Assembly: GCA_001799695.1 (NCBI GenBank)
Contig: MGTY01000107.1
Location: 1 to 52,045 of the forward strand
Direction: 5' to 3'
Length of the DNA: 52,045 bases
DNA from: Elusimicrobia bacterium GWA2_69_24
GTDB taxonomy: Bacteria; Elusimicrobiota; Elusimicrobia; UBA1565
Position 1 is the first letter of the stretch. The number at the start of each line of letters is the position of its first letter. A program made the translations under genes and the position numbers. The notes under the pieces were generated by a model. It was not told where the DNA came from. It did not search any database and was given only the letters and a program-made list of their open reading frames with translations. This document shows, one piece after another, positions 8,686 through 16,229 of the stretch.

Positions 8686-9839
8686 ACCCGCTCTTCGATG
8701 AAGTCGATCGCCTTCTGCAGTACCGCCATGTCCGGGTGGCGCAGGAAGTAGATGTAGTCCCCCATCGCGGCCCGGAACACCCAGGGGAACTCCATGTGCG
8801 TCATGAGCAGCGGGGCGGTCTCGCGCAGGACTTCCTCGTGCGTGCGGCGGTAGGCGAAGCCGTGGCGCCGCGCCACGTGCGCCACGTTGTGGGTCCGCCG
8901 GTAGTCGAGGAAGGCCTCGCCGCGGACCAGGAGGCGCGCCCACAGGCGGTAGAGGTCCACGTCGCAGGACCAGTTCATCATGTCCACGGATAGGCCGCCG
9001 GGCGGGCGCACGTTGACCTCGAGTCCATGGCAGGCGCCGGCCTGGTCGATGAGGAACTCGATGTGGAAGAACCGCTCCCGGATGCCGAAGGCGGCCACGC
9101 ACTTGCGCCCCAGCTCCTCGACCCCGGGCGGGATCTCGCGCGTGTAGCAGTAGTGGACCGGGCGCCGCTCGGTGAGGATCTCCATGATCCCCGAGGAGAC
9201 GCGGTGGGAGGCGCAGAACACGATGCGCCCTTCGCGGTCCACGAGCCCGTCGAAAGAGACCAGGTCGCCGGACACGAAGGACTCCACCACGAATCCCGAC
9301 GGGAGCGCTCCCAGCACCCCGGCGAGCTGGAGCTCGTCGTCCACGCGGAATATCCGGACCGCGCCGACCCCCAGGTCGGGCTTGAAGACCACGGGGAACC
9401 CGTGGCGCGCGATGAAGGCCCGGACCTGCTCTGAGGAGACCACGAGCTCCGCGGCGGGCACGGGGACCCCGGCCTTGCGGAAGACCTCCTTCATCCCGGA
9501 TTTCCTGCGGTTGTGCTCGAGGTCCGCCGGTTTCTGCCCGAAGATGTTGAAGTCGAGGCGCAGCTGCGCTTCGAGTCCCAGCCAGTGTTCGTTGAGCGAG
9601 TCGATCCGGTCCATGCGCCCATGCCGGGAGATGAGGTAGGCGGTGGTGCGCAGCAGGTCGCCGTAGTCGCCCATGCCCGGCAGCTGGACGTACTCGGACA
9701 GGGAGTCGCGCAGGTCCCAGTCCAGGGAATCGAAGGGCGCGTCCCCGATCCCGAGCACGGAGGCGCCTTCCTCTTTCAGCGCGGCGCAGAACAACCGGAA
9801 GTTGGGCGGGAAATGGGGGGACAGGAAGAGGATGTTCAT
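8682..9839 (-). CDS. ATP-grasp domain enzyme
   Basis: This 385-residue protein begins MNILFLSPHFPPNFRLFC, a Rossmann-like pre-ATP-grasp segment. An ATP-grasp fold follows (KSGMKEVFRKAGVPVP, FPVVFKPDLGVGAV, FVVESFVSGDLVSFDGLVD and the metal-binding FFHIEFLID ... GLEVNVRPPGG). Enzymes of this fold join a carboxylate to an amine or thiol through an acyl-phosphate. The family resembles stand-alone carboxylate-amine ligases rather than purine or carbamoyl-phosphate enzymes, but the substrate cannot be read from sequence. It is a single-gene unit, divergent from a lipoprotein gene. Confidence 0.85.
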   Translation of the reverse strand: MNILFLSPHFPPNFRLFCAALKEEGASVLGIGDAPFDSLDWDLRDSLSEYVQLPGMGDYGDLLRTTAYLISRHGRMDRIDSLNEHWLGLEAQLRLDFNIFGQKPADLEHNRRKSGMKEVFRKAGVPVPAAELVVSSEQVRAFIARHGFPVVFKPDLGVGAVRIFRVDDELQLAGVLGALPSGFVVESFVSGDLVSFDGLVDREGRIVFCASHRVSSGIMEILTERRPVHYCYTREIPPGVEELGRKCVAAFGIRERFFHIEFLIDQAGACHGLEVNVRPPGGLSVDMMNWSCDVDLYRLWARLLVRGEAFLDYRRTHNVAHVARRHGFAYRRTHEEVLRETAPLLMTHMEFPWVFRAAMGDYIYFLRHPDMAVLQKAIDFIEERV

Positions 9840-9845
9840 GCCCGT

Positions 9846-9851
9846 ATCGTA
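9846..9851 (-). promoter_or_regulatory. Candidate -10 box of the ATP-grasp gene
   Basis: On the minus strand the context GGTACGATACGGGC precedes the ATG directly. TACGAT ends six bases before the start codon and no Shine-Dalgarno is present. The same layout, GGTATGATACCGGG, precedes the MDR gene at 25204. Confidence 0.4.
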
Positions 9852-9896
9852 CCTAATTCAGTATGGTATGCTACATTCCCGGAAGGGGGGAATCGC

Positions 9897-10340
9897 ATGA
9901 GAACGAGACGCTTCGGCCTGCCGCTCCTGGTCTTCCTCGCCGGCCTCGGTTGTTCCCCGAAGGCGGAACAGCCGCCCGCGCCGCACGAGGAGCCGCCGCG
10001 CCTGTCCCGCCCCTTGGACAAGCCGGCCCCCTCCAGGCCGGTGCCCAAGCCCGGGGACCCTTCCGACCGCATCATGGTGAGCGGGGACACGGGGCCCACG
10101 GCCGCGGCTTCCGATCCCCAGGCGGGCGCGGCCGCATGCCGCGCGGCCCGCGGGACCCTCAAGACCATCCGGGAATGCGACGGCTCCAAGAGCCAGTGGT
10201 GCGTGGTCTCGGCGCGCGAGGCCTGCTACGCTGACCAGCTCAAGGACGGGAAGTGCACCGTGGGCAAGTACTCCCAGGACCTGAACGCCGTCGTCGGCGT
10301 GAAGCCCCGCGTCATCTGCAGCGCCGACGAGCACGAGTAA
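9897..10340 (+). CDS. Small Pro-rich lipoprotein of unknown function
   Basis: The start ATG has a strong purine-rich Shine-Dalgarno (GGAAGGGGGG at 9881-9890) six bases upstream. The 147-residue product has a lipoprotein signal, LVFLAGLGC, with the acceptor Cys near residue 19. A Pro/Ala-rich linker of about 60 residues follows, then a compact C-terminal domain of about 65 residues with five cysteines (AACRAARG, RECDGS, QWCVVS, EACYAD, GKCTVG) plus VICSADE at the end, suggesting disulfides in the periplasm. I do not recognise the family. It stands alone between divergent and convergent neighbours. Confidence 0.75.
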   Translation: MRTRRFGLPLLVFLAGLGCSPKAEQPPAPHEEPPRLSRPLDKPAPSRPVPKPGDPSDRIMVSGDTGPTAAASDPQAGAAACRAARGTLKTIRECDGSKSQWCVVSAREACYADQLKDGKCTVGKYSQDLNAVVGVKPRVICSADEHE

Positions 10341-10408
10341 GCCCCGCCCCGCTCTCCGCCGCGGGCTCTGCCCTGGTCAGAGTCCAACGAGGCGACCTCG
10401 ACATATCA

Positions 10409-10427
10409 CTGTGCCCGGGCACAGTCG
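10409..10427. repeat. 16-bp perfect palindrome, copy 1 of 2
   Basis: CTGTGCCCGGGCACAGTCG lies in the 129-base gap between the convergent lipoprotein and GGDEF genes. Its first 16 bases are a perfect palindrome. The same 19 bases recur at 50346-50364. A small hairpin (CGAGG-cga-CCTCG, about 10388-10400) sits just upstream. No T-run follows, so it is not an ordinary intrinsic terminator. Confidence 0.6.
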
Positions 10428-10469
10428 ATACTGATTCCCGCCCGGCAGCGATGCTTGCGATCATTCTCT

Positions 10470-11309
10470 TCAGCCGCAGATGCGGTTCTTGCCCAGGCGT
10501 TTAGCCTCGTAGAGGTTGCGGTCGGCGTGGTCCAGGAAGGCCGCGGCCTGGGGCTCGGAGTTCTCGCCCTGCCGGGTGGCGATCCCGATGCTGAGCGTGG
10601 TGTGCACATGGCGCTGGGCGTCGCGGAAGTCCACGATGGGGGTCCGGGCCACCGCGCGGCGGACGCGCTCGGCGACCCGCTCCGCGACGGCATGGTCGGC
10701 CCCGGGCATGATGACCAGGAACTCCTCGCCGCCGTAGCGCCCGAGGACGTCCTCCTGCCGGATGTTCATGTTGACGGTCTCGGTCAGTTCCTGCAGGACC
10801 CGGTCGCCGAACAGGTGCCCGTGCGCGTCGTTGAGGCTCTTGAAATTATCGAGGTCCATCATCAGGATGGACAGGGGGCGCCCCTGGCGGCGGGAGCGCT
10901 CCAATTCTATGGCGAGCGTCTCGTGCAGGAAGGCGTGCGAGAAGGCTCCCGTGAGGCCGTCCGTGACCGACTTGAGGTGCAGGTCCGCCATGCGCTGGCG
11001 CAGGTCGCGGTTGCGCACCCGCTGGCTCTCGCTGAGGACGCCCAGGACGTAGCCGAAGGCCACGAAGGAGACCGCGGACCCGAGCGCCATGTAGAGGTAG
11101 AAGACGGAGTTGTAGCTCAGCTCGCTGCGCATCCAGAGGGGGAAGAGGTCGGGGTCGGCCTCGAGCCAGCGCAGCACGAACGCCCCCACCGGGGTGGCCA
11201 GGCCGATGAGTCCGCCGATGAGCGGGTAGAGGCGGTCGTGGGGGAATCGGTCCAGGAAGGAGACCCCGCTCCCGGGGTCCGGTTCGGGGGGGCGACGGTT
11301 ATCCGGCAT
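10470..11309 (-). CDS. Membrane diguanylate cyclase (GGDEF)
   Basis: This 279-residue protein has two predicted membrane helices (about residues 28-47 and 70-92) with a short loop between, a brief coiled linker, then a complete GGDEF domain. The active-site signature is GGEEF. The allosteric I-site RQED lies five residues before it, so product inhibition by c-di-GMP is expected. DSLTGL-equivalent (TDGLTGAFSHAFLHE) and D-N-F-K substrate residues (MMDLDNFKSLND) are intact. It makes c-di-GMP at the inner membrane; the input signal is unknown because there is no large sensor domain. Its promoter sits in the 18-base gap after the barrel-protein gene. Confidence 0.92.
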   Translation of the reverse strand: MPDNRRPPEPDPGSGVSFLDRFPHDRLYPLIGGLIGLATPVGAFVLRWLEADPDLFPLWMRSELSYNSVFYLYMALGSAVSFVAFGYVLGVLSESQRVRNRDLRQRMADLHLKSVTDGLTGAFSHAFLHETLAIELERSRRQGRPLSILMMDLDNFKSLNDAHGHLFGDRVLQELTETVNMNIRQEDVLGRYGGEEFLVIMPGADHAVAERVAERVRRAVARTPIVDFRDAQRHVHTTLSIGIATRQGENSEPQAAAFLDHADRNLYEAKRLGKNRICG

Positions 11310-11318
11310 CGATGCTCA

Positions 11319-11324
11319 AGTATA
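11319..11324 (-). promoter_or_regulatory. Candidate -10 box of the GGDEF gene
   Basis: On the minus strand TATACT ends nine bases before the ATG at 11309. There is no Shine-Dalgarno between them and no clear -35 upstream, which fits a leaderless or near-leaderless message. Confidence 0.45.
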
Positions 11325-11327
11325 TCA

Positions 11328-12587
11328 TTAGAACAGGAACATCGCCCGGACGTTGCCGCCGTCCCACGGGTGGCGCGTCGCGTCGACTAGGTCGAAGTTG
11401 GAGTTGAGCCCGATGACGCCCCGCTCCGCGAAAGGGAAATCGACGCCCAGGCCCAGCTTCGCGCGGACGGGGGTCCGGAGGTCGCTGGGCGCCCCCGCGG
11501 GGGCGTGCGCGCGGTTCTCCCCGGCGCTCAGGAAGAACGCCGTCTCCGATACGGCCCAGGGACGCAGGCGCCGCCGCCAGCGGCAATAGGGCATCGCCTC
11601 CCAGCGCCGGCGGCGGCGGTCCGCGGAGGGCGACGCGGGATGCGTGGAGCGCGCGTCCCGCAGGATCCCGCGGGCTCCCGCTTCCAGCTCGTCCGCCCCG
11701 GACCAGCGGGAGCCCGCCAGCGTCAGGGTGTGCGCCTCCCGGCGGAAGTCCTGGGAGAGGTCCGAGGGGTCGGGGAGATAGCGGTCCGTCTCGCGCTGGT
11801 ATTCGTAGGAGTAGCGCGTCCGCAGGAGCCAATCCCCGGAGGTCTCCGGCTCCTGGCGGCCGCCTTCCTCCCAGAGCAGGTCCAGGCGGGTCCGGCGATA
11901 GGCGTAGCTCCGGTCCGCGTCGGGGAACTGGAGGACGAGGGGCGAGTCCAGCTCCAGAGCCGCCCGCAGGCGCCGCGTCCCCGCGCGGTAGGCCCCGGAG
12001 AGGGCGTAGGTGTAGGGCTTCCGGTCGTAGCGCGCGTCGGTCTTCCCCCGCGCGTTGAAGTCGAAGTCCACGGCGGCGACGGACCCGGAGCAGGACCAGA
12101 GGGGGGCCGGGCTCCAGGCCAGGCGGAGGCCGATGTCGGAGTCCTGCTTGGCGAAGGACGGCTCCCCGAACAGGCCCGCGGAGAGCCCTTTCCAGGGGCC
12201 GAGGTCGAGGCTGAGCCGCTGCTGGAGAGCGTCGAGGTCCTTGTCCCCTCGGCGGACCAGGTCGTAGCGGAAGCCCAGCCACTCGTTGAGCCGCTGGGGG
12301 AGGCGCAGTTCCTGGTCGAGGAGCAGGTCGGTCCGGTCCAGGCTGGCGGCGTTCATCCGGAGGCCCCGCTCCGAGCGGTCCCAGCGCCGGTCCCAGGAGA
12401 GGGGGTAGGAGAACGCCAGCAGGTCCAGGAAATACTCGGCGTCGAACAGGGGCTCCGAGTCCACGAGGTCGGCCTCCTCCCGGACGAATACGGCCAGGGA
12501 TGGGGGCGGCGCGCAGAGCAGCGCCGCGAGGGCCAGGAGCCCGGCGGCGGCCTTCAGGCGGGGTAGTCGGACGGGTTCGCGGACCAC
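11328..12587 (-). CDS. Putative outer-membrane beta-barrel protein
   Basis: This 419-residue protein has an N-terminal signal peptide (LLALAALLCAPPPSLA). The remainder alternates polar and aromatic residues in the way of a beta-barrel (WKGLSAGLFGEPSF, YTYALSGAYRAGTRRLRAALEL, WLLRTRYSYEYQRE) and ends in VRAMFLF, with the terminal Phe typical of proteins recognised by the BAM complex. There is no family I can name. The GTG start overlaps the 3' end of sixA by 34 bases, so the two genes are probably co-transcribed. It has a few cysteines but no haem motif. Function unknown; a porin-like or structural role is a guess. Confidence 0.75.
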   Translation of the reverse strand: MVREPVRLPRLKAAAGLLALAALLCAPPPSLAVFVREEADLVDSEPLFDAEYFLDLLAFSYPLSWDRRWDRSERGLRMNAASLDRTDLLLDQELRLPQRLNEWLGFRYDLVRRGDKDLDALQQRLSLDLGPWKGLSAGLFGEPSFAKQDSDIGLRLAWSPAPLWSCSGSVAAVDFDFNARGKTDARYDRKPYTYALSGAYRAGTRRLRAALELDSPLVLQFPDADRSYAYRRTRLDLLWEEGGRQEPETSGDWLLRTRYSYEYQRETDRYLPDPSDLSQDFRREAHTLTLAGSRWSGADELEAGARGILRDARSTHPASPSADRRRRRWEAMPYCRWRRRLRPWAVSETAFFLSAGENRAHAPAGAPSDLRTPVRAKLGLGVDFPFAERGVIGLNSNFDLVDATRHPWDGGNVRAMFLF

Positions 12588-13027
12588 AGCAATTCCGCCT
12601 TGCCCTTCCCGTCGGTCTGCACGGCGATGAGTCCGCCGGGCTTGAGGCTGAAGTATTTCCCCGTGAGGTAGGAGGCCAGGTCCCCGAGCTGGGGTTGGTG
12701 GCCCACCAGGATCACCTCCGGCGGGAGCTCCTCTTCGCTGAGATGACGGAACAGGTCCATCCCGCTCATCTGGTTCTCCAGCGGGGGGTAGGTGCGGACC
12801 GCCGGTTTCGGGACCAGCCGCCCCGCCGCCTCGACGGCGGTCTGCTGGGCCCGGACCAGCGGGCTGGCCAGGATGAGGGCCGGCCGCGCCCCCTTGGCCG
12901 CCAGGAACGAGGCGGCCTTGCGGACGGCGTCGCGCCCTTCGGCCGCGAGGGGGCGGTCGAAATCGCTGGTCACGCGGGCTTCCGCGGAACTAGGGGACTT
13001 CCCGTGCCGGAGGACGTATAGCTTCAC
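12554..13027 (-). CDS. sixA: Phosphohistidine phosphatase SixA-like
   Basis: This 157-residue protein has a histidine-phosphatase fold. The RHG motif at residues 7-9 (VLRHGKS) carries the catalytic His. A second basic cluster is in SPLVRAQQTA, and the second catalytic His is in VILVGHQPQL. Its length equals SixA of Escherichia coli (about 160). SixA removes phosphate from histidine in phosphorelay or PTS-type proteins, so here it could act on the hybrid kinases; that is inference. The start is GTG at 13027, 13 bases after the cardiolipin-synthase-like gene, with TAGAAT seven bases before the start. Confidence 0.85.
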   Translation of the reverse strand: MKLYVLRHGKSPSSAEARVTSDFDRPLAAEGRDAVRKAASFLAAKGARPALILASPLVRAQQTAVEAAGRLVPKPAVRTYPPLENQMSGMDLFRHLSEEELPPEVILVGHQPQLGDLASYLTGKYFSLKPGGLIAVQTDGKGKAELLWSANPSDYPA

Positions 13028-13034
13028 GCCGGGG

Positions 13035-13040
13035 ATTCTA
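13035..13040 (-). promoter_or_regulatory. Candidate -10 box of sixA
   Basis: TAGAAT on the minus strand ends seven bases before the GTG at 13027, in the 13-base gap after the upstream stop codon. It may allow expression independent of the upstream gene. Confidence 0.35.
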
Positions 13041-14216
13041 TCAAAACCAGTAACGGAAGAGGTAGCAGAAGCGCTCCAGGACCTTCTCCAGCGCCGGCCG
13101 GGCCAGCCAGCGGTCCAGGACGATCTCCCGGGAGGCGGCGGCGTCCCGGAGGATGACGTCGTCCAGGCGGCCGGCGAACTCCGGGTCCAGGACGTGCATG
13201 TTGACCTCGAGGTTGTGCGCGAGGCTGCGGTGGGTGAAGTTGTAGGAGCCTATGGAGGCCCAGCGCCGGTCGACGGCCGCCGCCTTGGCGTGGAGCACCC
13301 GCTTGGGCCAGGCGAAGAGCCGGAGGCCGTGGCGCAGGTGGGATTCGAAGAGCCGCCGGCTGGCCAGGTTCACGGCCTCGACATCGGACACCTCGGGGAC
13401 CAGGATGGACACCCGGACGTCGCGGCGCGCGGCGTCGTAGAGCGCCCTCCGGATGCCCCGGTCCGGGATGAAATAGGCCGTGGCGATGGTGATGCCGGTC
13501 TCGGCGGCGCGCAGGGCGTGGAGCAGGGCGCGGCGGATGCGGCGGCGGAGCAGGAGCTGCTGGTTGGCCGCGACCTGGACCCGGGAGGCGCCGGGGCGCA
13601 GTCCGGGGTCCGCCGCGACGGTGAACCAGCGCCGGGTCTCCCGGTACCACACCGTGCGGAACAGCCGGTCCAGTTCCCGGGCCGCGGGTCCTTCGATGGA
13701 CGCGTCGAGGTCGTGCCAGCCGCCGCCCCCCTCGGCCGGATCGGCGAAGTCATCGGAGATGTTGATCCCGCCGCAGAAGGCGATCCGCCCGTCGACCACC
13801 AGGAGCTTGCGGTGGTCCCGGCAGGTCCAGGCCCAGCGGCGGCGCCAGGGCGCCATCGGGTGGAACTCGAGCAGCTGGACGCCGTTGTTGCGCAGGTGCT
13901 GGAGGAAGCGCTCGCCCATCCCGATGGAGCCCGCGGAATCGAAGATCACCCGCACTTGGACCCCGGCGCGGGCCCTTTCACCGAGGGCTTCGGCGAAGCG
14001 CCACCCGGTCCGGTCGTCTTTGAGCATGTAGGTCTCCAGGTGGACCGTGGCGCGGGCGGAGGCGATGGCTTCCAGCATGGCGGGATAGGTCTCCCGGCCG
14101 TCGCAGAGCAGGCGCAGGCGGTTGCCGTCCACCAGCTCCGCCGGGTCCTCGATGTAATCCCCGGGCAGCGTGGAGCGCGTCCTCCGGAACAGTCGGCGCC
14201 ACTCGCGGAGGCTCAT
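13041..14216 (-). CDS. Cardiolipin synthase-like phospholipase D family protein
   Basis: This 391-residue protein carries two HKD motifs: HRKLLVVD followed by GRIAFCGGINISDDF, and HAKAAAVD followed by RRWASIGSYNFTHRS. Both are complete (HxKxxxxD), as required for the two-step phosphatidyl transfer. The pattern of GIN and GSYN after each motif matches bacterial cardiolipin synthases of the ClsB type, which lack the two N-terminal membrane helices of ClsA; this protein also lacks them. It would join phosphatidylglycerol molecules at the inner membrane. It is first in a unit with sixA and the barrel protein, and divergent from the helicase. Confidence 0.88.
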   Translation of the reverse strand: MSLREWRRLFRRTRSTLPGDYIEDPAELVDGNRLRLLCDGRETYPAMLEAIASARATVHLETYMLKDDRTGWRFAEALGERARAGVQVRVIFDSAGSIGMGERFLQHLRNNGVQLLEFHPMAPWRRRWAWTCRDHRKLLVVDGRIAFCGGINISDDFADPAEGGGGWHDLDASIEGPAARELDRLFRTVWYRETRRWFTVAADPGLRPGASRVQVAANQQLLLRRRIRRALLHALRAAETGITIATAYFIPDRGIRRALYDAARRDVRVSILVPEVSDVEAVNLASRRLFESHLRHGLRLFAWPKRVLHAKAAAVDRRWASIGSYNFTHRSLAHNLEVNMHVLDPEFAGRLDDVILRDAAASREIVLDRWLARPALEKVLERFCYLFRYWF

Positions 14217-14223
14217 CCCGCAT

Positions 14224-14229
14224 AGATTA
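14224..14229 (-). promoter_or_regulatory. Candidate -10 box of the cardiolipin synthase-like gene
   Basis: TAATCT on the minus strand ends seven bases before the ATG at 14216. The surrounding AT-rich patch (14221-14236) stands out from the GC-rich neighbourhood. No Shine-Dalgarno is present. Confidence 0.35.
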
Positions 14230-14258
14230 ATATATCTCCGCCTCGTGACGCGCGCCTC

Positions 14259-14287
14259 TTGACATGCCGCGCCCTAAGAGGGATAAG
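14259..14287 (+). promoter_or_regulatory. Candidate sigma-70 promoter of the helicase-kinase pair
   Basis: A perfect -35 TTGACA (14259-14264) is followed after 17 bases by GATAAG (14282-14287), a 4/6 match to the -10 consensus. The predicted transcript start is only a few bases before the GTG at 14298. Confidence 0.45.
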
Positions 14288-14297
14288 TACTTCCATC

Positions 14298-16229
14298 GTG
14301 GACCTCGCCGAGCATTTCGAGCAGCTCTCCCGTCTGTTGGACCGGGAGCGCGAGGCGGAGCGGGAGGAGAACCGCCTGCGCCTGGAGCGCAGGCCCCTGG
14401 CCGCCCGGGAGGCCCTGGGGCACACGGTCTCCCGCCTTACCATCGCAGGCGCGGAGTCCGGGCTCGCGGGGACGACGCGTCTCATCCTGTCCCGGGTCTC
14501 CCGGGGAGCGGAGTTCACCCCGTTCCACGGGATGAGCCATGGCGACAACGTGCGCGTGAGCTTCCCTCCGGGGACCCAGCCGCCTTTTGTGGACGGCGTC
14601 CTGGACCGCGTGGAGGAGAGCCGCGCGGCGGTGTCCGTACAGGCGCCGCTGCCCGAGCCCCTGCCGTCCGGGCGCTGCACGGTGGACTTGATGGGGTCGG
14701 ACGCGACACATCGCCGCATGAAGAAGGCGCTGGCGCAGGCGGCCCGGGCTTCCGGCGGGGAGTTCGCGCGGCTCCGGGACGTCCTGCTGGGACGGGCGCC
14801 CGCGGGGGCGGGACCGCTCCCGGAGGTCGCTTTCTTCAATCCCCGCCTCAATCGCTGGCAGCAGGAGGCCGTGCGGCGGGCCCTGTCCGCGGAGGACGCG
14901 TGCCTGGTGCACGGCCCGCCGGGCACCGGGAAGACCACGGTACTCGTGGAATTCATCCGGCAGGCGGTGGCCCGGGGTAAGCGCGTTCTGGCCTGCGCCC
15001 CCTCCAACATCGCGGTGGACAACCTCCTGGAGAAGCTCCTGGAAGGCGGAGCGGAGGCCGCCGCGGCGGTCGGCGGACCCCGCGTGGTCCGGCTGGGCCA
15101 TCCGGCGCGGGCGCTGGAGGGCCTGCGCCATGCGACGCTCCAGGTCCAGGCCGCCGAGGACGAGCAGTTCGCGCGCGTCGCGGAGCTCGACGCCTGGCGC
15201 GAGCGCCTGAGCAAGCGCCTGGCGCGCTCCGGGACGCGGGGGATGGACCTCCGGGAGCGGGACGAGGCGCGGCGGGAGGCCGGCCGGCTCTGGGCGGAGG
15301 CGCGCAAGCTCGAACTGGCGATCAGCCGGCGGATCGCGCTCTCGGCCCAGGTCGTCCTGTCGACGCACGGAGGGCTCTCGGACCATCTGCTGCGGGGGAG
15401 CTTCGACTGGGTCGTCCTGGATGAGGCGTCCCAGGCCACGGAGCCGCTGTCCTGGGTCGCCCTCCTGCGCGGCCGTCGGGTCGTCTTCGCCGGAGATTCC
15501 CAGCAACTGCCGCCCACGCTCTATTCGAAGGAGGCCGCCGCCGACGGACTCGGAGTGACCCTTTTCGACCGCTTGCAGAAGACCCTCCCCCGGGAGGTCC
15601 AAAGCCTCCTGCGGGTGCAGTACCGGATGCATGAGACCATCATGAGCTTCTCCTCCGAGCAATTCTACGCGGGCAAACTCTTGGCGGACGCGGCGGTGCG
15701 GGCCCACCGCGCCTGCGAGCTCCCCGGGGCGCGCGAGGAAGGCCTCACGGGCTACCCCCTGGTCTTCATCGACACCGCGGGGACCGGCTACGAGGAGGCG
15801 TTCAACGAGCTCCTGCAGAGCCGGGAGAACCGCGGGGAGGCCGGGCTGGCCGCCCGCCTGGTCCAGGAACTGCTCGCCGCGGGCATACGGCCCCGGGACC
15901 TCGCGGTCCTGACCCCGTACGCGGCCCAGGTGAAGGTACTGCAGTCCCTGATCCGCGTGCCCCGGCTCGAGATCGGCAGCGTGGATGGGTTCCAGGGCCG
16001 GGAGAAGGAATGCGCGGTGCTCTCGCTCGTCCGCTCGAACCCGCGGGGGACCGTCGGGTTCCTGTCCGACACCCGGCGCATGAACGTCGCGATGACGCGG
16101 GCCCGGCGCCTGCTGGTCGTGATCGGAGACAGCGCCACCATCGGTTCGCACCGCTTTTATCGGGATTTCCTGGAATACGCGGAACTCCGCGGCGAATACC
16201 GGAGCGCCTGGGAATGGAGCGCGACATGA
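14298..16229 (+). CDS. UPF1/IGHMBP2-type superfamily 1 helicase
   Basis: I place the start at GTG 14298 (643 residues; VDLAEHFEQLSRLLDREREAE is the usual N-terminus of the family). A TTG at 14259 falls on the -35 box and is unlikely. After an OB/stalk-like N-terminal region come all helicase motifs: Walker A GPPGTGKTT (residues 206-214), motif II VVLDEASQA, motif III GDSQQLPPT, motif IV QYRMHE, motif V SVDGFQGREKE and motif VI NVAMTRARR. These enzymes unwind DNA or RNA 5' to 3'; the bacterial members are poorly characterised. No nuclease domain is attached. The TGA overlaps the ATG of the sensor kinase by four bases, so the two are translationally coupled. Confidence 0.9.
   Translation: MDLAEHFEQLSRLLDREREAEREENRLRLERRPLAAREALGHTVSRLTIAGAESGLAGTTRLILSRVSRGAEFTPFHGMSHGDNVRVSFPPGTQPPFVDGVLDRVEESRAAVSVQAPLPEPLPSGRCTVDLMGSDATHRRMKKALAQAARASGGEFARLRDVLLGRAPAGAGPLPEVAFFNPRLNRWQQEAVRRALSAEDACLVHGPPGTGKTTVLVEFIRQAVARGKRVLACAPSNIAVDNLLEKLLEGGAEAAAAVGGPRVVRLGHPARALEGLRHATLQVQAAEDEQFARVAELDAWRERLSKRLARSGTRGMDLRERDEARREAGRLWAEARKLELAISRRIALSAQVVLSTHGGLSDHLLRGSFDWVVLDEASQATEPLSWVALLRGRRVVFAGDSQQLPPTLYSKEAAADGLGVTLFDRLQKTLPREVQSLLRVQYRMHETIMSFSSEQFYAGKLLADAAVRAHRACELPGAREEGLTGYPLVFIDTAGTGYEEAFNELLQSRENRGEAGLAARLVQELLAAGIRPRDLAVLTPYAAQVKVLQSLIRVPRLEIGSVDGFQGREKECAVLSLVRSNPRGTVGFLSDTRRMNVAMTRARRLLVVIGDSATIGSHRFYRDFLEYAELRGEYRSAWEWSAT

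Noticed and set aside
10341..10469. Intrinsic terminator between the lipoprotein and GGDEF genes
   Set aside because: The palindrome is GC-rich but has no loop to speak of and no T-run on either side.
14274..16151. A 625-codon antisense frame over the helicase
   Set aside because: All helicase motifs are on the plus strand; the antisense translation has no known features.
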